Origin: Fuerstiella sp.
GTDB taxonomy: Bacteria; Planctomycetota; Planctomycetia; Planctomycetales; Planctomycetaceae
Direction of reading: 5' to 3'
Assembly: GCA_029247265.1 (NCBI GenBank)
Contig: JAQWLN010000171.1
Span: forward strand, 1 to 40,602
DNA: 40,602 nt
Positions 17,333 through 28,400 of this stretch are shown here, piece after piece. Made by a program: the position numbers and the translations under genes. Below the pieces are notes generated by a model. The model had not been told where the DNA came from. It was given only the letters and a program-made list of their open reading frames with translations, and ran no database searches. How positions within the stretch are numbered: position 1 is the first letter of the stretch; every line of letters begins with the position of its first letter.

Positions 17333-18187
17333 ATGCGATACTCGTCTTTCACCAATGAGCGGCGTTTCCCTGCGAACCGACTGTTCGTGGCCGGAATGCT
17401 GATGATGGCGTGCTCAGCCTGCGATCAAGGACCGGCGGAAACATCCAATAGTATCTCGTTGCCGGTAGACCAGCCTGTGGTCTCCGATCCGCCCACCAAT
17501 GAAGCACCATCGACAGAGTCAAACGAGGAAGAAACCGTGACGATCGAAAACACAGAAGGTAAAGTTCTGCGACATGCGGTGTTCTTTTCCTTCAAGGACG
17601 AATCCAGCGAAAAAGACGTTGCCGGAGTCGTCAATGCATTTCGTGAATTGCCGTCGAAGATCAGCGAGATCATTGACTTTGAATGGGGCACGAACAACAG
17701 TCCGGAAGGGCTGAACGATGGGTTCACTCACTGTTTTCTGCTGACGTTTGCAAATGAAGCAGGGCGGGAGGCGTATCTGCCGCATGATGCACACAAAGCC
17801 TTCGGTGACGTTCTGCGACCTCACATGGACAAGGTCTTTGTCATCGACTACTGGGGCACACCGTCAGAAACAGCGATCGAAAATCCGCTGCGACATGCTG
17901 TGTTTTTCCGCTTCAAGGAAGACGCCGCGGCCGAAGGTGTCACAAAGGTAGAAGAAGCCTTTGCAGCTCTGCCAGGGAAAATCGACACCATCAAGGCGTT
18001 TGAATGGGGGCGAAACAACAGTCCGGAAAAACATGACGCCGGGTTTACTCATTGTTTCATGGTGACGTTCGATTCTGACGCAGGTCGGGACGTTTATCTG
18101 CCCCATGCTGAACATCTGGCGTTCGTCGAAGTACTGAAGCCATTCCTGGATGCACCGCGTGTGCTGGATTTTGTGGCACAGAAATAG
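17333..18187 (+). CDS. Lipoprotein with two tandem Dabb domains
   Basis: A 284-residue protein. The N-terminus (NRLFVAGMLMMACSAC) is a lipoprotein-type signal with the lipidated cysteine probably at C27 or C30. An acidic Ser/Pro/Glu linker (~31-75) follows. Two consecutive stress-responsive alpha/beta-barrel (Dabb) domains then lie at ~79-174 and ~186-281. Both share LRHAVFFxFK, the FEWGxNNSPE loop, GFTHCF and AGRxxYLPHxxH. Dabb domains usually form dimers; here the dimer may be built within one chain. Lipoprotein export is unusual for this family, which is mostly cytoplasmic. Function unknown. A sulfatase gene follows on the same strand. Confidence 0.88.
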   Translation: MRYSSFTNERRFPANRLFVAGMLMMACSACDQGPAETSNSISLPVDQPVVSDPPTNEAPSTESNEEETVTIENTEGKVLRHAVFFSFKDESSEKDVAGVVNAFRELPSKISEIIDFEWGTNNSPEGLNDGFTHCFLLTFANEAGREAYLPHDAHKAFGDVLRPHMDKVFVIDYWGTPSETAIENPLRHAVFFRFKEDAAAEGVTKVEEAFAALPGKIDTIKAFEWGRNNSPEKHDAGFTHCFMVTFDSDAGRDVYLPHAEHLAFVEVLKPFLDAPRVLDFVAQK

Positions 18188-18414
18188 GTATCCGTTTTAC
18201 GTGCAGTGGGGCGGCGTGGGGAAAGCGCCGAGGACGGCTGACGTTGTGCTGCACGGGCCGTCCGATAGACAACATTGGCAGCGCACAACGATCTGCGGAT
18301 ACTATACGCCAGTCGCGGGCCAATCGTTGTTGTTCATTCCGCGACGCAATAGACTGTGATCAGACCGCGCTATGCTGAACTGTGGCGTGGCAACTTCTTC
18401 AAAGGATTTCGCCC

Positions 18415-19956
18415 GTGATCTCTGCAAGACCAGTTCTGTTGTGCGTTGTGTTCCTGCTGTTATGTGAGGCCGTATCGGTAGCCGCACGTCCCAACATCCT
18501 GCTGATTTACACGGACGACCATTCGTACCGAACGGTCGGCTGTTATCCCCAGGCATATCGTTGGGTTAACACGCCAAATATTGATGCTCTTGCGGAACGC
18601 GGCGTCCGTTTCGAATATGCCTACATTGGAACATGGTGCATGCCATCGCGGGCGACCATGCTGACAGGCCATCACCAATATGGTGTCGAATCCATGAGAA
18701 TGGAGGGGCAGTATCCTGGCAGTGAATACGATCCGAAAAAGTGCCCGTTCTGGCCGAGTGTCTTTCGTGAAAATGGCTATTCCACCTGTCAGGTTGGCAA
18801 GTGGCATACGGGAACTGACACGGGAGCTAACCGCGACTGGGATCACCAGATGGTCTGGAACCGACCTCGCTACCCCGAAAACGCCGGCAATTATTTTTAC
18901 GATCAGCTGATCGAAACGAATGGTGGCCCACCGAAGCTGACGAAAGGCTACAGCACAGACAACTACACAAACTGGGCGGAAGACTTTATTCGTGGCGAGA
19001 ACCGAGATGAAGAAAAGCCCTGGTATTGCTGGGTCTGTTACGGCGCTGTTCACGGTCCGTTTACTCCTGCAGAACGGCACCGCAACGACTACCCCGGCCT
19101 CAACGTTCCCGTGCCCAAAGATATTTATCCGCCTCGACCAGGCAAACCAGCCTACATGCAGAAGATCAACCGGTGGATTTCCAATGCCGACGGCGTACCT
19201 TCCATGAACGGCGGGTTTGGCGGCCAGACGGTCGAAGGGACCACATCAATTCACGGCAATACGCTGAATGGCTGGGTGCGGCAGTACCATCAGGGAGTCA
19301 GGGCGCTGGACGAAAGCGTCGGACGCCTGGTGGCTGCCCTGAAGGAATCCGGACAATACGAAAACACTCTGATTGTATTTACATCTGATCAGGGATTTGC
19401 ATGGGGACAGCACGGGTTTCACACGAAACTGGCCCCTTATGATGCCAATATTCGATCACCACTGATCGTCAGCATGCCGTCACAATTACCGACGGGGAAG
19501 GTGGTCCCGCATCCAGTTTCCGGAGTAGACCTGATTCCCACATTCTTCAACTTCGCTGGAATCGACGAACCATGGAAGATGCACGGTCATGACCTGACTC
19601 CGTTGTTGAAGGATCCGTCCTCTGACTGGAATCATCCCTCGTTGACAGCGTTCACCGCTCGAAGCTACGGGGCGAACACCCGTCAGCTGCCAGCCGACAC
19701 AACCGAAACCAACATTAACGGAATCCCATGGTACTTCATGCTGCGGCAGGGGCGTTACAAATACATCCGCAATCTTGTTGAGGGCGAAATTGAGGAACTG
19801 TACGACCTCAAAGACGATCCCGATGAACTGACCAACGTGGCCATGAAGCCAGAGCTGCAGGACCAGTTGATCGCACTGCGCAAGGCAACGATTACAGAAC
19901 TCAAACGCACAGACGCAGGTATCGTGAACCGTCTGCCAAAGGTTGCCGGAAGATAA
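18415..19956 (+). CDS. Exported sulfatase (arylsulfatase-type)
   Basis: A 513-residue sulfatase, normal length. It begins at GTG with an AAAGGA ribosome site 8 bases upstream (an in-frame GTG lies at 18382). A signal peptide covers ~1-24. The metal-binding Asp pair is in LIYTDDHS (~D34-D35). The formylglycine motif is C75-M-P-S-R79, so activity depends on cysteine conversion by a formylglycine-generating enzyme not seen here. Later features are IVFTSDQGFAWGQHG, HPVSGVDLIPTFFNFAG and the terminal LYDLKDDPDELTNVA. It probably acts on sulfated sugars outside the cytoplasm; the specific substrate is unknown. It converges on sucD with only 9 bp between stop codons. Confidence 0.95.
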   Translation: MISARPVLLCVVFLLLCEAVSVAARPNILLIYTDDHSYRTVGCYPQAYRWVNTPNIDALAERGVRFEYAYIGTWCMPSRATMLTGHHQYGVESMRMEGQYPGSEYDPKKCPFWPSVFRENGYSTCQVGKWHTGTDTGANRDWDHQMVWNRPRYPENAGNYFYDQLIETNGGPPKLTKGYSTDNYTNWAEDFIRGENRDEEKPWYCWVCYGAVHGPFTPAERHRNDYPGLNVPVPKDIYPPRPGKPAYMQKINRWISNADGVPSMNGGFGGQTVEGTTSIHGNTLNGWVRQYHQGVRALDESVGRLVAALKESGQYENTLIVFTSDQGFAWGQHGFHTKLAPYDANIRSPLIVSMPSQLPTGKVVPHPVSGVDLIPTFFNFAGIDEPWKMHGHDLTPLLKDPSSDWNHPSLTAFTARSYGANTRQLPADTTETNINGIPWYFMLRQGRYKYIRNLVEGEIEELYDLKDDPDELTNVAMKPELQDQLIALRKATITELKRTDAGIVNRLPKVAGR

Positions 19957-19965
19957 CCGAGCGGG

Positions 19966-20859
19966 CTAAGCGCCTTTCGCTTCCTTCATGGCTTCGCCCA
20001 TGCCAGCCGGGCTGTCGGATACGACAACACCTGCAGCTCGCATTGCATCCATTTTCTCGGCAGCGGTTCCGCCGCCGCCCGAAATGATGGCTCCTGCGTG
20101 ACCCATGCGTTTTCCGGGAGGAGCCGTTTGTCCGGCAATAAAACCGGCCACAGGTTTCGTGACGTTGGACTTGATGTATTCGGCGGCCTCCTGTTCTGCA
20201 TTGCCGCCAATTTCACCGATCATCAAAATGCCATCGGTGTCCGGATCCTTTTCGAACAGTTCCAGCAAATCGATAAAACTGGTTCCGTTGATCGGATCAC
20301 CGCCGATGCCAACTGCTGTACTCTGCCCCAGACCAACTCGCCCAAGCTGCCACGCAGCCTCGTACGTCAGCGTGCCGCTCTTGCTGATGATACCAATGGA
20401 TCCGGGAGTGTGAATATAGCCGGGCATGATGCCGATTTTGGCGACGCCAGGCGTGATGACGCCCGGACAGTTCGGGCCGACCAGTCGTGACGATGAATTC
20501 GCCAGACCACGTTTCACCCGAATCATATCCATCACGGGAATTCCTTCCGTAATGGCCACAATCAGCTCGATGCCTGCATCCGCCGCTTCCAGAATCGCAT
20601 CTGCACAGAATGGCGGCGGCACAAATACCATCGAAGTATTTGCGGCCGTCTTTTCTTTCGCTTCACCAACCGAATTGAAGACCGGAAATCCATCGACGTC
20701 TGTGCCGCCCTTTCCCGGCGTCACTCCGCCAACAAACACGTCAACACCTGGCTGACACTCGGCGGCGTATTCACGGCATTTCTGGCTGTGGAACAAACCA
20801 GTATTACCGGTGATGCCCTGGCAGATGATCCGGGTTTTGTCTGTGACAAGGATGCTCAT
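19966..20859 (-). CDS. sucD: Succinyl-CoA ligase, alpha subunit
   Basis: A 297-residue alpha subunit of succinyl-CoA synthetase, the TCA-cycle enzyme that converts succinyl-CoA to succinate with formation of ATP or GTP. The CoA-binding Rossmann start ([10 protein letters not shown], 12-21) is present. The phosphorylated histidine is H254 in [14 protein letters not shown]. Length is typical. It lies 98 bp downstream of sucC on the same strand, forming the usual operon. The stop codon is 9 bp from the convergent sulfatase end. Confidence 0.97.
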   Translation of the reverse strand: MSILVTDKTRIICQGITGNTGLFHSQKCREYAAECQPGVDVFVGGVTPGKGGTDVDGFPVFNSVGEAKEKTAANTSMVFVPPPFCADAILEAADAGIELIVAITEGIPVMDMIRVKRGLANSSSRLVGPNCPGVITPGVAKIGIMPGYIHTPGSIGIISKSGTLTYEAAWQLGRVGLGQSTAVGIGGDPINGTSFIDLLELFEKDPDTDGILMIGEIGGNAEQEAAEYIKSNVTKPVAGFIAGQTAPPGKRMGHAGAIISGGGGTAAEKMDAMRAAGVVVSDSPAGMGEAMKEAKGA

Positions 20860-20957
20860 GTATTGACTCTCGCTGATTTCGAATCTGACATATCAAATTC
20901 GGATAGTTTGCGATCTGACGTGATACCAACCGATACTCAGCCCAACGCTTGCGGGTG

Positions 20958-22145
20958 CTACGCTGACAGTGACGCTACGACTTTTTGTGCCGCGTCGGTC
21001 AGATCTTCAGCGGTGACAATGTCCCTACCGCTGGCTCCCAGCATTTCGCGAGCTTTCTCGACGTTCGTTCCTTCCAGTCGAACCACCAACGGAACGGTGA
21101 ACCCGACTTTTTCGTAGGCTTCCAGCAATGCTTCAACGATCACGTCACAACGCATGATCCCGCCAAAGATGTTAACCAGCACGGCCTTCACGGCGTCATC
21201 AGAAAGGATGATCTGAAACGCTTCCGTCACCTGATCCACGGTTGCTCCACCCCCCACGTCCAGGAAATTGGCCGGCTCGGCGCCGTGGAGCTTGATCAGG
21301 TCCATCGTGCTCATAGCAAGCCCCGCACCGTTAACAAGGCAGCCGATATTGCCGTCCAGGTTGACGTAGCTGAGACCAGCTTCTCCGGCTCGAACTTCTG
21401 ACGCGTCTTCTTCCGTCAGGTCTCGCAGTTCCACCAGGTTCTTATGTCGGAACATGGCGTTGTCGTCGAACGATACTTTGGCGTCCAGCGCCAGCAGCTG
21501 GCCGTCCTCCGTCAGAACCAGCGGATTGACTTCGGTCATACTGCAGTCGTTATCCACAAAGAAACGGCAGAGTTTCGGTAGAAATTTTTCTGCACTGCGA
21601 ACTGCCGTCTTGTCGAATCCCAGAGCATAGGCCATTTTTCTGGCCTGAAAGGGAAACAGGCCTTCGGCGGCATCGAACGGTTCCGCCAGAATCTTCTCCG
21701 GATGACTTTTCGCGACTTCCTCGATTTCCATGCCGCCTTCAGACGACATGATCAGAACGGGCCCGCCGACTTCACGATCGACGACGATACCAAGGTACAG
21801 CTCACGAGCGATTTTCAATCCCTGTTCGACAAACAGCGTGTTCACCTGCTTGCCCTCTTCGCCCGTCTGAATTGTAACCAGCGTATTGCCAAGCATTCGC
21901 TCGGCATGCTCGCGGGCTTCGTCGGCAGATCGAACCAGCACAACGCCAGGCTGATCCGGAAATTCCTTGAAACGTCCCTTGCCACGCCCACCAGCGTGAA
22001 TCTGAGACTTCACGACCGCCAATTCACCGCCGAGACTTTCGAAAGCCGTCGCAGCTTCATCTGCTGATTTGCAAACAACCCCTTCGGGGACCGCAATACC
22101 GGCAGCCTTGAACAGCGACTTTGATTGATACTCGTGGATCTTCAT
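20958..22145 (-). CDS. sucC: Succinyl-CoA ligase, beta subunit
   Basis: A 395-residue beta subunit beginning [17 protein letters not shown], the standard opening. It has the ATP-grasp domain ([12 protein letters not shown], ~45-56; later [14 protein letters not shown]) and the C-terminal ligase domain with [16 protein letters not shown]. It binds nucleotide and succinate and pairs with SucD. The frame continues upstream to 22217, but the extra 24 residues match no known SucC N-terminus, so the ATG at 22145 is used. A minus-strand terminator lies about 230 bases upstream, so sucCD should have its own promoter in 22146-22375. Confidence 0.97.
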   Translation of the reverse strand: MKIHEYQSKSLFKAAGIAVPEGVVCKSADEAATAFESLGGELAVVKSQIHAGGRGKGRFKEFPDQPGVVLVRSADEAREHAERMLGNTLVTIQTGEEGKQVNTLFVEQGLKIARELYLGIVVDREVGGPVLIMSSEGGMEIEEVAKSHPEKILAEPFDAAEGLFPFQARKMAYALGFDKTAVRSAEKFLPKLCRFFVDNDCSMTEVNPLVLTEDGQLLALDAKVSFDDNAMFRHKNLVELRDLTEEDASEVRAGEAGLSYVNLDGNIGCLVNGAGLAMSTMDLIKLHGAEPANFLDVGGGATVDQVTEAFQIILSDDAVKAVLVNIFGGIMRCDVIVEALLEAYEKVGFTVPLVVRLEGTNVEKAREMLGASGRDIVTAEDLTDAAQKVVASLSA

Positions 22146-22375
22146 ACAGTTTGTCCCGGTATTGTCCGAATACAGACGAGCCACAGCGAGGAATAATGCC
22201 GGGCGTGAGACGGTCACTCCTGCCGTCTTTCAGTGTGGGAAGACAGGGCCCGCGAGATTGTCTAAGTGATAAACGACGCCGTCACAAGCAACGGCAAGGC
22301 GTGACTATAGCGATCGCAACAATTCCCTTCGAGCGTATCGCAATCACTTCATGCGAAAAGGGCAAATGTGGCACA

Positions 22376-22402
22376 CAAAAATCTCACCCTAGAGCGTGAG
22401 AT
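22376..22402 (-). terminator. Intrinsic terminator after luxR-type gene
   Basis: On the minus strand ATCTCAC and GTGAGAT form a 7-bp stem (22381-22387 / 22396-22402) with an 8-nt loop, followed at once by a T run (22376-22380). It lies about 125 bases past the stop of the PAS-LuxR gene. It separates that gene from sucCD. Confidence 0.72.
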
Positions 22403-22524
22403 CTACCGTTGTGTTGCCGGTGGGCGTCGGACGCAGCGTTCGATGCAGACATGTGGCCGCGACCAGTGCTTTTCAATTGCAATTTCACTGGTGCCACGAA
22501 ACCGGATTCACCAACGGCGATGAG

Positions 22525-23382
22525 TCACCTGTTCTGACACGGGAAGTGGTGTAGTGGAAGCGCACTGCTGCCAGCGTCCGTCGGAATGGATGTCGTGTCG
22601 ACTTCGGCAGTCTTGTTGTCCGCAACGACAGCGATTCGCACCATCTGAGCTGTGCTTCCCACACCCAGTTTTCGCGTGGCATTCGCACGGTGCTTTTCGA
22701 TCGTCTTCACACTGATATCCAACTCGTGAGCGATGCTTTTGTTGGGCAACCCGTCAGCAACCAGTGATACGACCTGCGTCTCACGACGAGACAGTTTAGT
22801 CATCTTGATTCGTGTGGATTCGCGACGTTCGCGCCACTGCTGGAAGGAATCTGCCGCGGTCGGGTCTGTTTCTGATGTCGTGTTTCCATTCAACGCATCG
22901 ATTGTTCGTCGCGTGGGATGAGTCACAAATGTCCCCAGATGCTTCTTCTGGTCACTGAGGTCGACCAGTTCAACGGCCGAAGCGACAGCGAACCCGGCAC
23001 TATTTCGCAGAATCCGTCCCACCGCGACAAAACACCGCTGGTACAACGGAAACACCTCTGACATCTCCGTTGTAGAATCCGTATTTGAATGTTGCACCGT
23101 AAGTTTGGCGGCGGTCTCACAAACGGACTGCCAAATAAATGCTGTTGGCTGGGTGGTCCCCGGCATCGTGACCGGGTCAGACATTCGTCCCCGCAGCAGA
23201 TCGTTCACCATGGTCACCTGCCCGTTGGCGTCAAACAACACCGCAGGGTGCGCGGACTCAGTTACGTAATCTCGCCAGCGGGCGATCTGATCAGTACTCA
23301 GTGCCGTTGGGGGGTGAGACAACCGTTGAGAGGCAGTTGCCGAGAACTGCGTGTTATTGTCGCGAACTGGGTAAGCTGTCAT
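22525..23382 (-). CDS. PAS-like sensor with LuxR-type DNA-binding domain
   Basis: A 285-residue regulator. The N-terminal half (~41-150) looks like a PAS domain (AVLFDANGQVTMVNDLLRGR, later ILRNSAGFAVASAVELVDLS). The C-terminal half has the LuxR/FixJ helix-turn-helix at ~197-251 (SRRETQVVSLVADGLPNKSI, then KTIEKHRANATRKLGV). There is no receiver domain and no signal peptide, so it is probably a one-component cytoplasmic sensor-regulator. A TTG at 23415 is an alternative start giving 296 residues; neither start has a good ribosome site. It lies between purA and sucC on the same strand. Target genes are unknown. Confidence 0.88.
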   Translation of the reverse strand: MTAYPVRDNNTQFSATASQRLSHPPTALSTDQIARWRDYVTESAHPAVLFDANGQVTMVNDLLRGRMSDPVTMPGTTQPTAFIWQSVCETAAKLTVQHSNTDSTTEMSEVFPLYQRCFVAVGRILRNSAGFAVASAVELVDLSDQKKHLGTFVTHPTRRTIDALNGNTTSETDPTAADSFQQWRERRESTRIKMTKLSRRETQVVSLVADGLPNKSIAHELDISVKTIEKHRANATRKLGVGSTAQMVRIAVVADNKTAEVDTTSIPTDAGSSALPLHHFPCQNR

Positions 23383-23939
23383 GAGCAAGGGGCTAATGAG
23401 ACGGTCGGTCGTCAAAGAGGTAGGTCATAGCCGACCATGTGGCGGCCCAGGTCGCTCGGAGGGGTTTTCTGGTGGGTAAGGAATCCTGAGCCTATCTTGA
23501 ATTTTCGGAATCGTTGAAGCTTCATGATCATTCGAAGATAAGTAATTCTGCCCAGGAGATTCATCGGTGGGGAACGATCTACGGGTGAAAACACAACCAG
23601 CCTGTCTCTATGTTCACTAATCGGTTCCGATACTGATGGCATGCAGGTGGGTATTCTTACTACCCGGAGTTTTACCCACGGGTGACATGACGGGCACACG
23701 TTACACCGCTCGTCATCGCGCTTTGCTTCACCGACTGGTGGAAGACCGGCGTGCTGAAGACAGAACCCGCACGATTGCGGGATAACACGCAGATGAACCG
23801 CGCAGCGGCAGAAACGGCTCATCGCGACGTTAACTTCGTCGTCGGCCGTCCAGTGTCGGCGGAGCGCAACACCGGCGAGCAAAAGCGAATTGGCTGCCAT
23901 CCAGCAACAGCTTGGATAAATCAAGCCGTTCGTATGGCG
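23383..23939. other. Gene-free stretch between purA and luxR-type gene
   Basis: About 550 bases without a gene I can support. A 170-codon minus frame (23412-23924) lacks a ribosome site and reads as Cys/Arg-rich low-quality protein. The region should contain the promoter of the LuxR-type gene. I see no tRNA, repeat or strong terminator in it. Confidence 0.45.
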
Positions 23940-25226
23940 TCAGGATTCGATGCGAATCGTCTGTTCGCGATCCGGCCCGACCGACACAATTGACACTGGC
24001 CGTCCGATTAGTTCAGCAGCCGCTTTGACATACTCCTGTGCGGCAGCCGGCAGGTCTTCAAAACGCCGGACGTTGGTGATGTCTTCTGACCAGCCCTTGA
24101 TGGGACGAAGCACAGGTTTCGCAATTGCGAGATCTTCGCACCTTGATGGCAGGTCACGAGTGACTTTACCGTTAATATCGTAGGCTTCACAGATGTTCAG
24201 CTCGTCGAAACCGCTGAGCACATCCAGCAGCGCGATGACAACGCTGTCAACTCCGCTGATCCTGGCGCTGTAACGAGTCGCCACAGTATCCAGCCAACCG
24301 CAGCGGCGTGGCCGGCCTGTAACCGTACCGTATTCATTACCCGCGTCTCGAATTTTCTGGCCGATCTCATTGTCAAGCTCGGTTGGAAATGGCCCGCCGC
24401 CCACTCGAGTCGTATAGGCCTTTGCAACTCCAATCATATTTCCGATGGCTCGCGCGGGAACACCACTGCCGCTTTGGATACCACAGCCCGAACTGTTGGA
24501 CGATGTTACGTACGGGAATGTGCCGTGATCGATATCCAGCAGACTGCCCTGAGCCCCCTCGAACAACAGCTTCCTGCCGCTTTCAAGTGCATCCAGCAAG
24601 TAGGCCGTTGTATCAGCCACCATTGGTCTCAGGCGGTCGGCACATGCTGAGTACTCATCAATGATCTGGTCCGCATCCATCTGTGCGCCATCCGGATTGA
24701 GGGCGTTCAGAACCTGTTGTTTGAATGGAACGATCTCTCGCACTTTTTCCGCAAAGGCATCTTTCTGAATCAGATCGCCGATGCGAACGGCGTGAAAGCG
24801 ACCGACCTTTTCACGATAACACGTACCAATACCGCGCATCGTTGTACCAATAGCAGAATCTCCGCGCGATGCTTCGAGGGCGGCTTCTTCCAACAGATGC
24901 CATGGACAGATGACGTGAGCTCGGTCACTGATCATCATCCTGCCGGCACAGTCCTCGCCGCCGGCGATCAGTGCATCGAGTTCTTTTAAAAATGCCCTGG
25001 GATCAATGACCACTCCCGGCGCAATGACCGACTTGACGTGATCCTGCAGAATACCTGTCGGCAGCAGGCTGAGCTTGTAGGTTTTTCCGTCAAACTTAAC
25101 GGTATGGCCAGCGTTATTTCCGCCCTGATAGCGAATAACAATTTCGTGCTGTTCAGTAAGCAGGTCGACGATTTTGCCTTTGGCCTCGTCGCCCCATTGC
25201 AGTCCAATCACAGATGTTGCCGGCAC
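23940..25226 (-). CDS. purA: Adenylosuccinate synthase
   Basis: A 428-residue GTP-dependent enzyme that joins IMP and aspartate to adenylosuccinate, the first step from IMP to AMP. Clear motifs are [13 protein letters not shown] (9-21, phosphate loop and catalytic Asp), [10 protein letters not shown] (~34-43, catalytic His), [13 protein letters not shown] (~130s), the [22 protein letters not shown] block, and [11 protein letters not shown]. Length is normal. The start is GTG with only a weak purine-rich site. A terminator upstream (25279-25315) isolates it from the large cytochrome gene, so it has its own promoter. Confidence 0.97.
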   Translation of the reverse strand: MPATSVIGLQWGDEAKGKIVDLLTEQHEIVIRYQGGNNAGHTVKFDGKTYKLSLLPTGILQDHVKSVIAPGVVIDPRAFLKELDALIAGGEDCAGRMMISDRAHVICPWHLLEEAALEASRGDSAIGTTMRGIGTCYREKVGRFHAVRIGDLIQKDAFAEKVREIVPFKQQVLNALNPDGAQMDADQIIDEYSACADRLRPMVADTTAYLLDALESGRKLLFEGAQGSLLDIDHGTFPYVTSSNSSGCGIQSGSGVPARAIGNMIGVAKAYTTRVGGGPFPTELDNEIGQKIRDAGNEYGTVTGRPRRCGWLDTVATRYSARISGVDSVVIALLDVLSGFDELNICEAYDINGKVTRDLPSRCEDLAIAKPVLRPIKGWSEDITNVRRFEDLPAAAQEYVKAAAELIGRPVSIVSVGPDREQTIRIES

Positions 25227-25278
25227 GTTCTTCTCTCACACTATGCGACTCACAGATCGAGAAGTCGCTTTCACAACA

Positions 25279-25315
25279 CAAAAAGAAACCGGACGTCGGA
25301 ATTACCAACGTCCGG
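25279..25315 (-). terminator. Intrinsic terminator after the haem/propeller gene
   Basis: On the minus strand an 8-bp perfect stem (CCGGACGT / ACGTCCGG, at 25289-25296 and 25308-25315) with an 11-nt loop is followed by a T-rich tract (25279-25288, TTTCTTTTTG). It lies 133 bases past the stop of the large cytochrome gene and ends its transcript before purA. Confidence 0.8.
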
Positions 25316-25447
25316 CGAGGACAAGTGTGAAATTGTATCGCTCGGGCTACGATTTCGAAGCCTGCCTGAAGTCTTTTTCAATGTTCCTGCAACTGGGTGC
25401 GGTGAACGGCTACCCATCCGCTGAATTTCACAAGGAATGCTGGAATT

Positions 25448-28400
25448 CTATTGCGGGACGACTTTCATGGAGTAGTGGGCTTCGCTCGGCCAAAGCTTTG
25501 ACGATTCGAACAGCGGACCGGTCGCTGACACGTCATAGACATAGCCGGGTTTGAATTCCTGTACAGAAATCCGTACTCGCCTGCCGCCCTCCAACACCTC
25601 GATTTTCTCCGTTTTCAAGGTGTGGCGGCCGGAATCCGGAGTTGCATAGCTGCCGCCCCATTTGCGAGTGTAGCCCTGCACTGACCAACTGGCCGCTTTA
25701 CCGGCCGCAGTTTTGTCGACTGGTCGAAAGAATTCGACGTCGAAACCGGTCGCCGTAGCCGTGAGTTCCTGAATACCGTTGGGCAGGCCTTCTTCCGATG
25801 GCACAAGGCGAGTGATGCCGCCCGTATTCCGGCCACCCTCCCAGCCACTGTCCCAGATACTGCCTATGAATATGGCACCGTCCGGAGCCACCGCCGAGCA
25901 GATCGGCCCGACGAAGTTGCTTCCGCCGGCTTCCTGGCCCGGCAAACTGAAACGATAGCTAGCTCCCTGCAGAATTCCGTTGACGTTTTGCAACGTAAAT
26001 CGAATCAGGAATCGAGAATCGTATTCGCAGCCGATACCGTGTCCACGCAATCCGGACACGGCATAGTCTTCCGGCAGAAACAGAATGCTGTTGACGCTGC
26101 GAGTCCACGGGTGTGGTACCATCAGCGCGGGAATCTCAGGGTTCAGGTCATCGGTCGGCTGATTCACTGATGGCACGCCATAATGTCTGCCCGGCAAAAT
26201 GTGATTGATTTCATTGAACGTGTTTTGCACGCCCTGATTGTCAGTAGCGAACAGGTTGCCACGGCTGTCCATGGCCAGCCCCATCGGATAGCGCATCGAC
26301 ATTCCGAGCGGCGTCACGATGCCCGACGGATCAATCTTTATCACACCCCCTCGCCAGCGGTCCTGGCTTTTCGGGCGCCCCTTCTGCGAATAGTCGCTGC
26401 CGAGCCCCGTGTACATGTTGCCTTCCGGGTCGCGAATCAGCCCGGACGTCCAGTCGTGATAGTTGTCATTAAAGCCCCAGCCACTGGCGATGACTTCTCG
26501 CACGTCCGCTCGGCCATCGCCATTGGTATCACGCAGTCTCAGGATTTCAGGCTTGTGAGCAACGATGATGGAATCAACATCCGCAAGTATTCCGAATGGA
26601 GCGGCCAAGCCCTCTTCGAACAGTGTCGTGCGGTCCGGCAAACCATCGCCGTTGGTGTCTGCGGCAATCCAGACGTGGCCTTTCAGCGATGTAAACGCCA
26701 TCCGTCCATCGGGCAGCCACGTCATGGCTGTCGGCATGATCGACATGTCAATCGGCGCTCGAGAACCAACGAAGCCTGGCGTCGAAGTGACCCGTTCAGC
26801 CGTTGCGCTCACGATGGGCTTTGACTTCAGTGCCGCAACGTTCGGTGGCCGAAGGCTGGCGCCTACGGCGAGAAAGGATTCCTGTCCCTGAGTAAGCTGA
26901 CCGGGACTGGCCTTGTCCGAGGCACCGCTTTCACGCAGTATGTCAATTGCCTGCTGGCCGTCCTCCATAAACAGTTCGGGGGTCGCCGTTAAAGCAAAAC
27001 CTGGTGGACAATCAAGCACCTTCACGGTCCGACGCCACCCAATTCCCGCACTGTTGTGTGAGTCCCGTTCGAACGTCTGGCGGGTCACGACAGACTGCAA
27101 CGGCCGTGACGGATCTGCCCACGCCGTCGTCGTGAAGTGTGGTTGTTCTGAAACCGCCGGAGCAGATTCTCCTGAAGTGTCGAACCAGCTGCGGCAAATC
27201 AGTTCAACACCGTCCGGAAGAATGCGGTAGGACAACAATTCGGACGCTCGGTCTTCGTCGATGACGGCATCGAAAGTCCGGTTCTCGGTCAGAGACGCCA
27301 ATTGATGAGCAAACGTTTTTTTCTGCGGGCGCTGTACGACCGTACCAGGCATATCCCAGTACCAGCTCTTGCCTTCGGTGCGCTGACGAGCAAACTCGCC
27401 GATCGTCCACAGACGAACCTGCATCGTATCCAGATCAATCAAAACGTTGTGGCCGTTGCCAAACCCGATCGCCATGGCACGAGCCACCGCCTGTCGATTC
27501 TTGTCCAGCCCGATGGTAAAGACGTCACGGATAATCCGCGGCTCGCCTCCAGGTTTGACGTTGACCACCTGTTCAAATCGACTGGTCACCGTTGGCGGTG
27601 TAAAGCGGTCATCGTTCAGTGCCTTCCAGATAGTTCCGATTTGTTTCGGCAGTGAGCTGTCCAGAACGTCAGGCATTGCCTTCTTGATCGCCGGCATTTC
27701 GATGCCCGCGACCACCCTGATAGGGTTCTTCATCCAGCGCTGGAAGAACCGGGGCCGGATGCGGCTACCCATCGACATGATGTCCGAGCCCCGAGTGCCC
27801 AGCGCCACATTACGTGGCTCAAACGGGCCAGCGGAGTGGCAGGCAACACAGTTAAATCCTCCCGCCCCGGTCAATTGATTGCCCAGCAGCAGGTCGTCTG
27901 TCGTCGCTTTCGCCTGCCCGGTCAGGTCAACATGGGCCAGGATGCCGGCCCGCACGCCGTCCGCTTCGCTAGGTATTCGGTCGGTGGTAATCAAATGCTG
28001 CACGATGGCTGCGCGTTCTTCATCGCTGTGACGGAATTTCGGCATTCGCACGAACAGCCATGGCAATCGGGCCTTCTGTTCGCCGGCGATAGCTTTTTTG
28101 AGATAGTCATCCGTCAGTTTGTCTCCAACGGCGGTCAGCGGCGGCGGCACCAGTCCCTGGCTTTGTCCTTTCAAATCCGGATGAGCGTTCTGCAGACCGC
28201 CAGCGATCGATGAAAGACCACGCTCAGCGTTGCGGTCGTGACACGCGATGCATGCGTTTCGCTTCAGCAGCACTGCGCCCTGATCAGATGAACTCAGGCT
28301 GGAATCACGCTCGATTGTGGAGAACCAGCGCGTCACCGCATCAGCGGTAACATCCGCAAGTGGGAAGAAAGGCAGACGGCGTCCCTGACGCACGTTTGAC

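Noticed and set aside
23412..23924. Minus-strand 170-codon frame between purA and the luxR-type gene
   Set aside because: No ribosome site, no family resemblance, Cys/Arg-rich composition; overlaps the start region of the LuxR-type gene.
26183..26824. Plus-strand 213-codon frame inside the haem/propeller gene
   Set aside because: Antisense shadow of a gene with clear domains; Arg/His-rich composition typical of reverse-strand reading.
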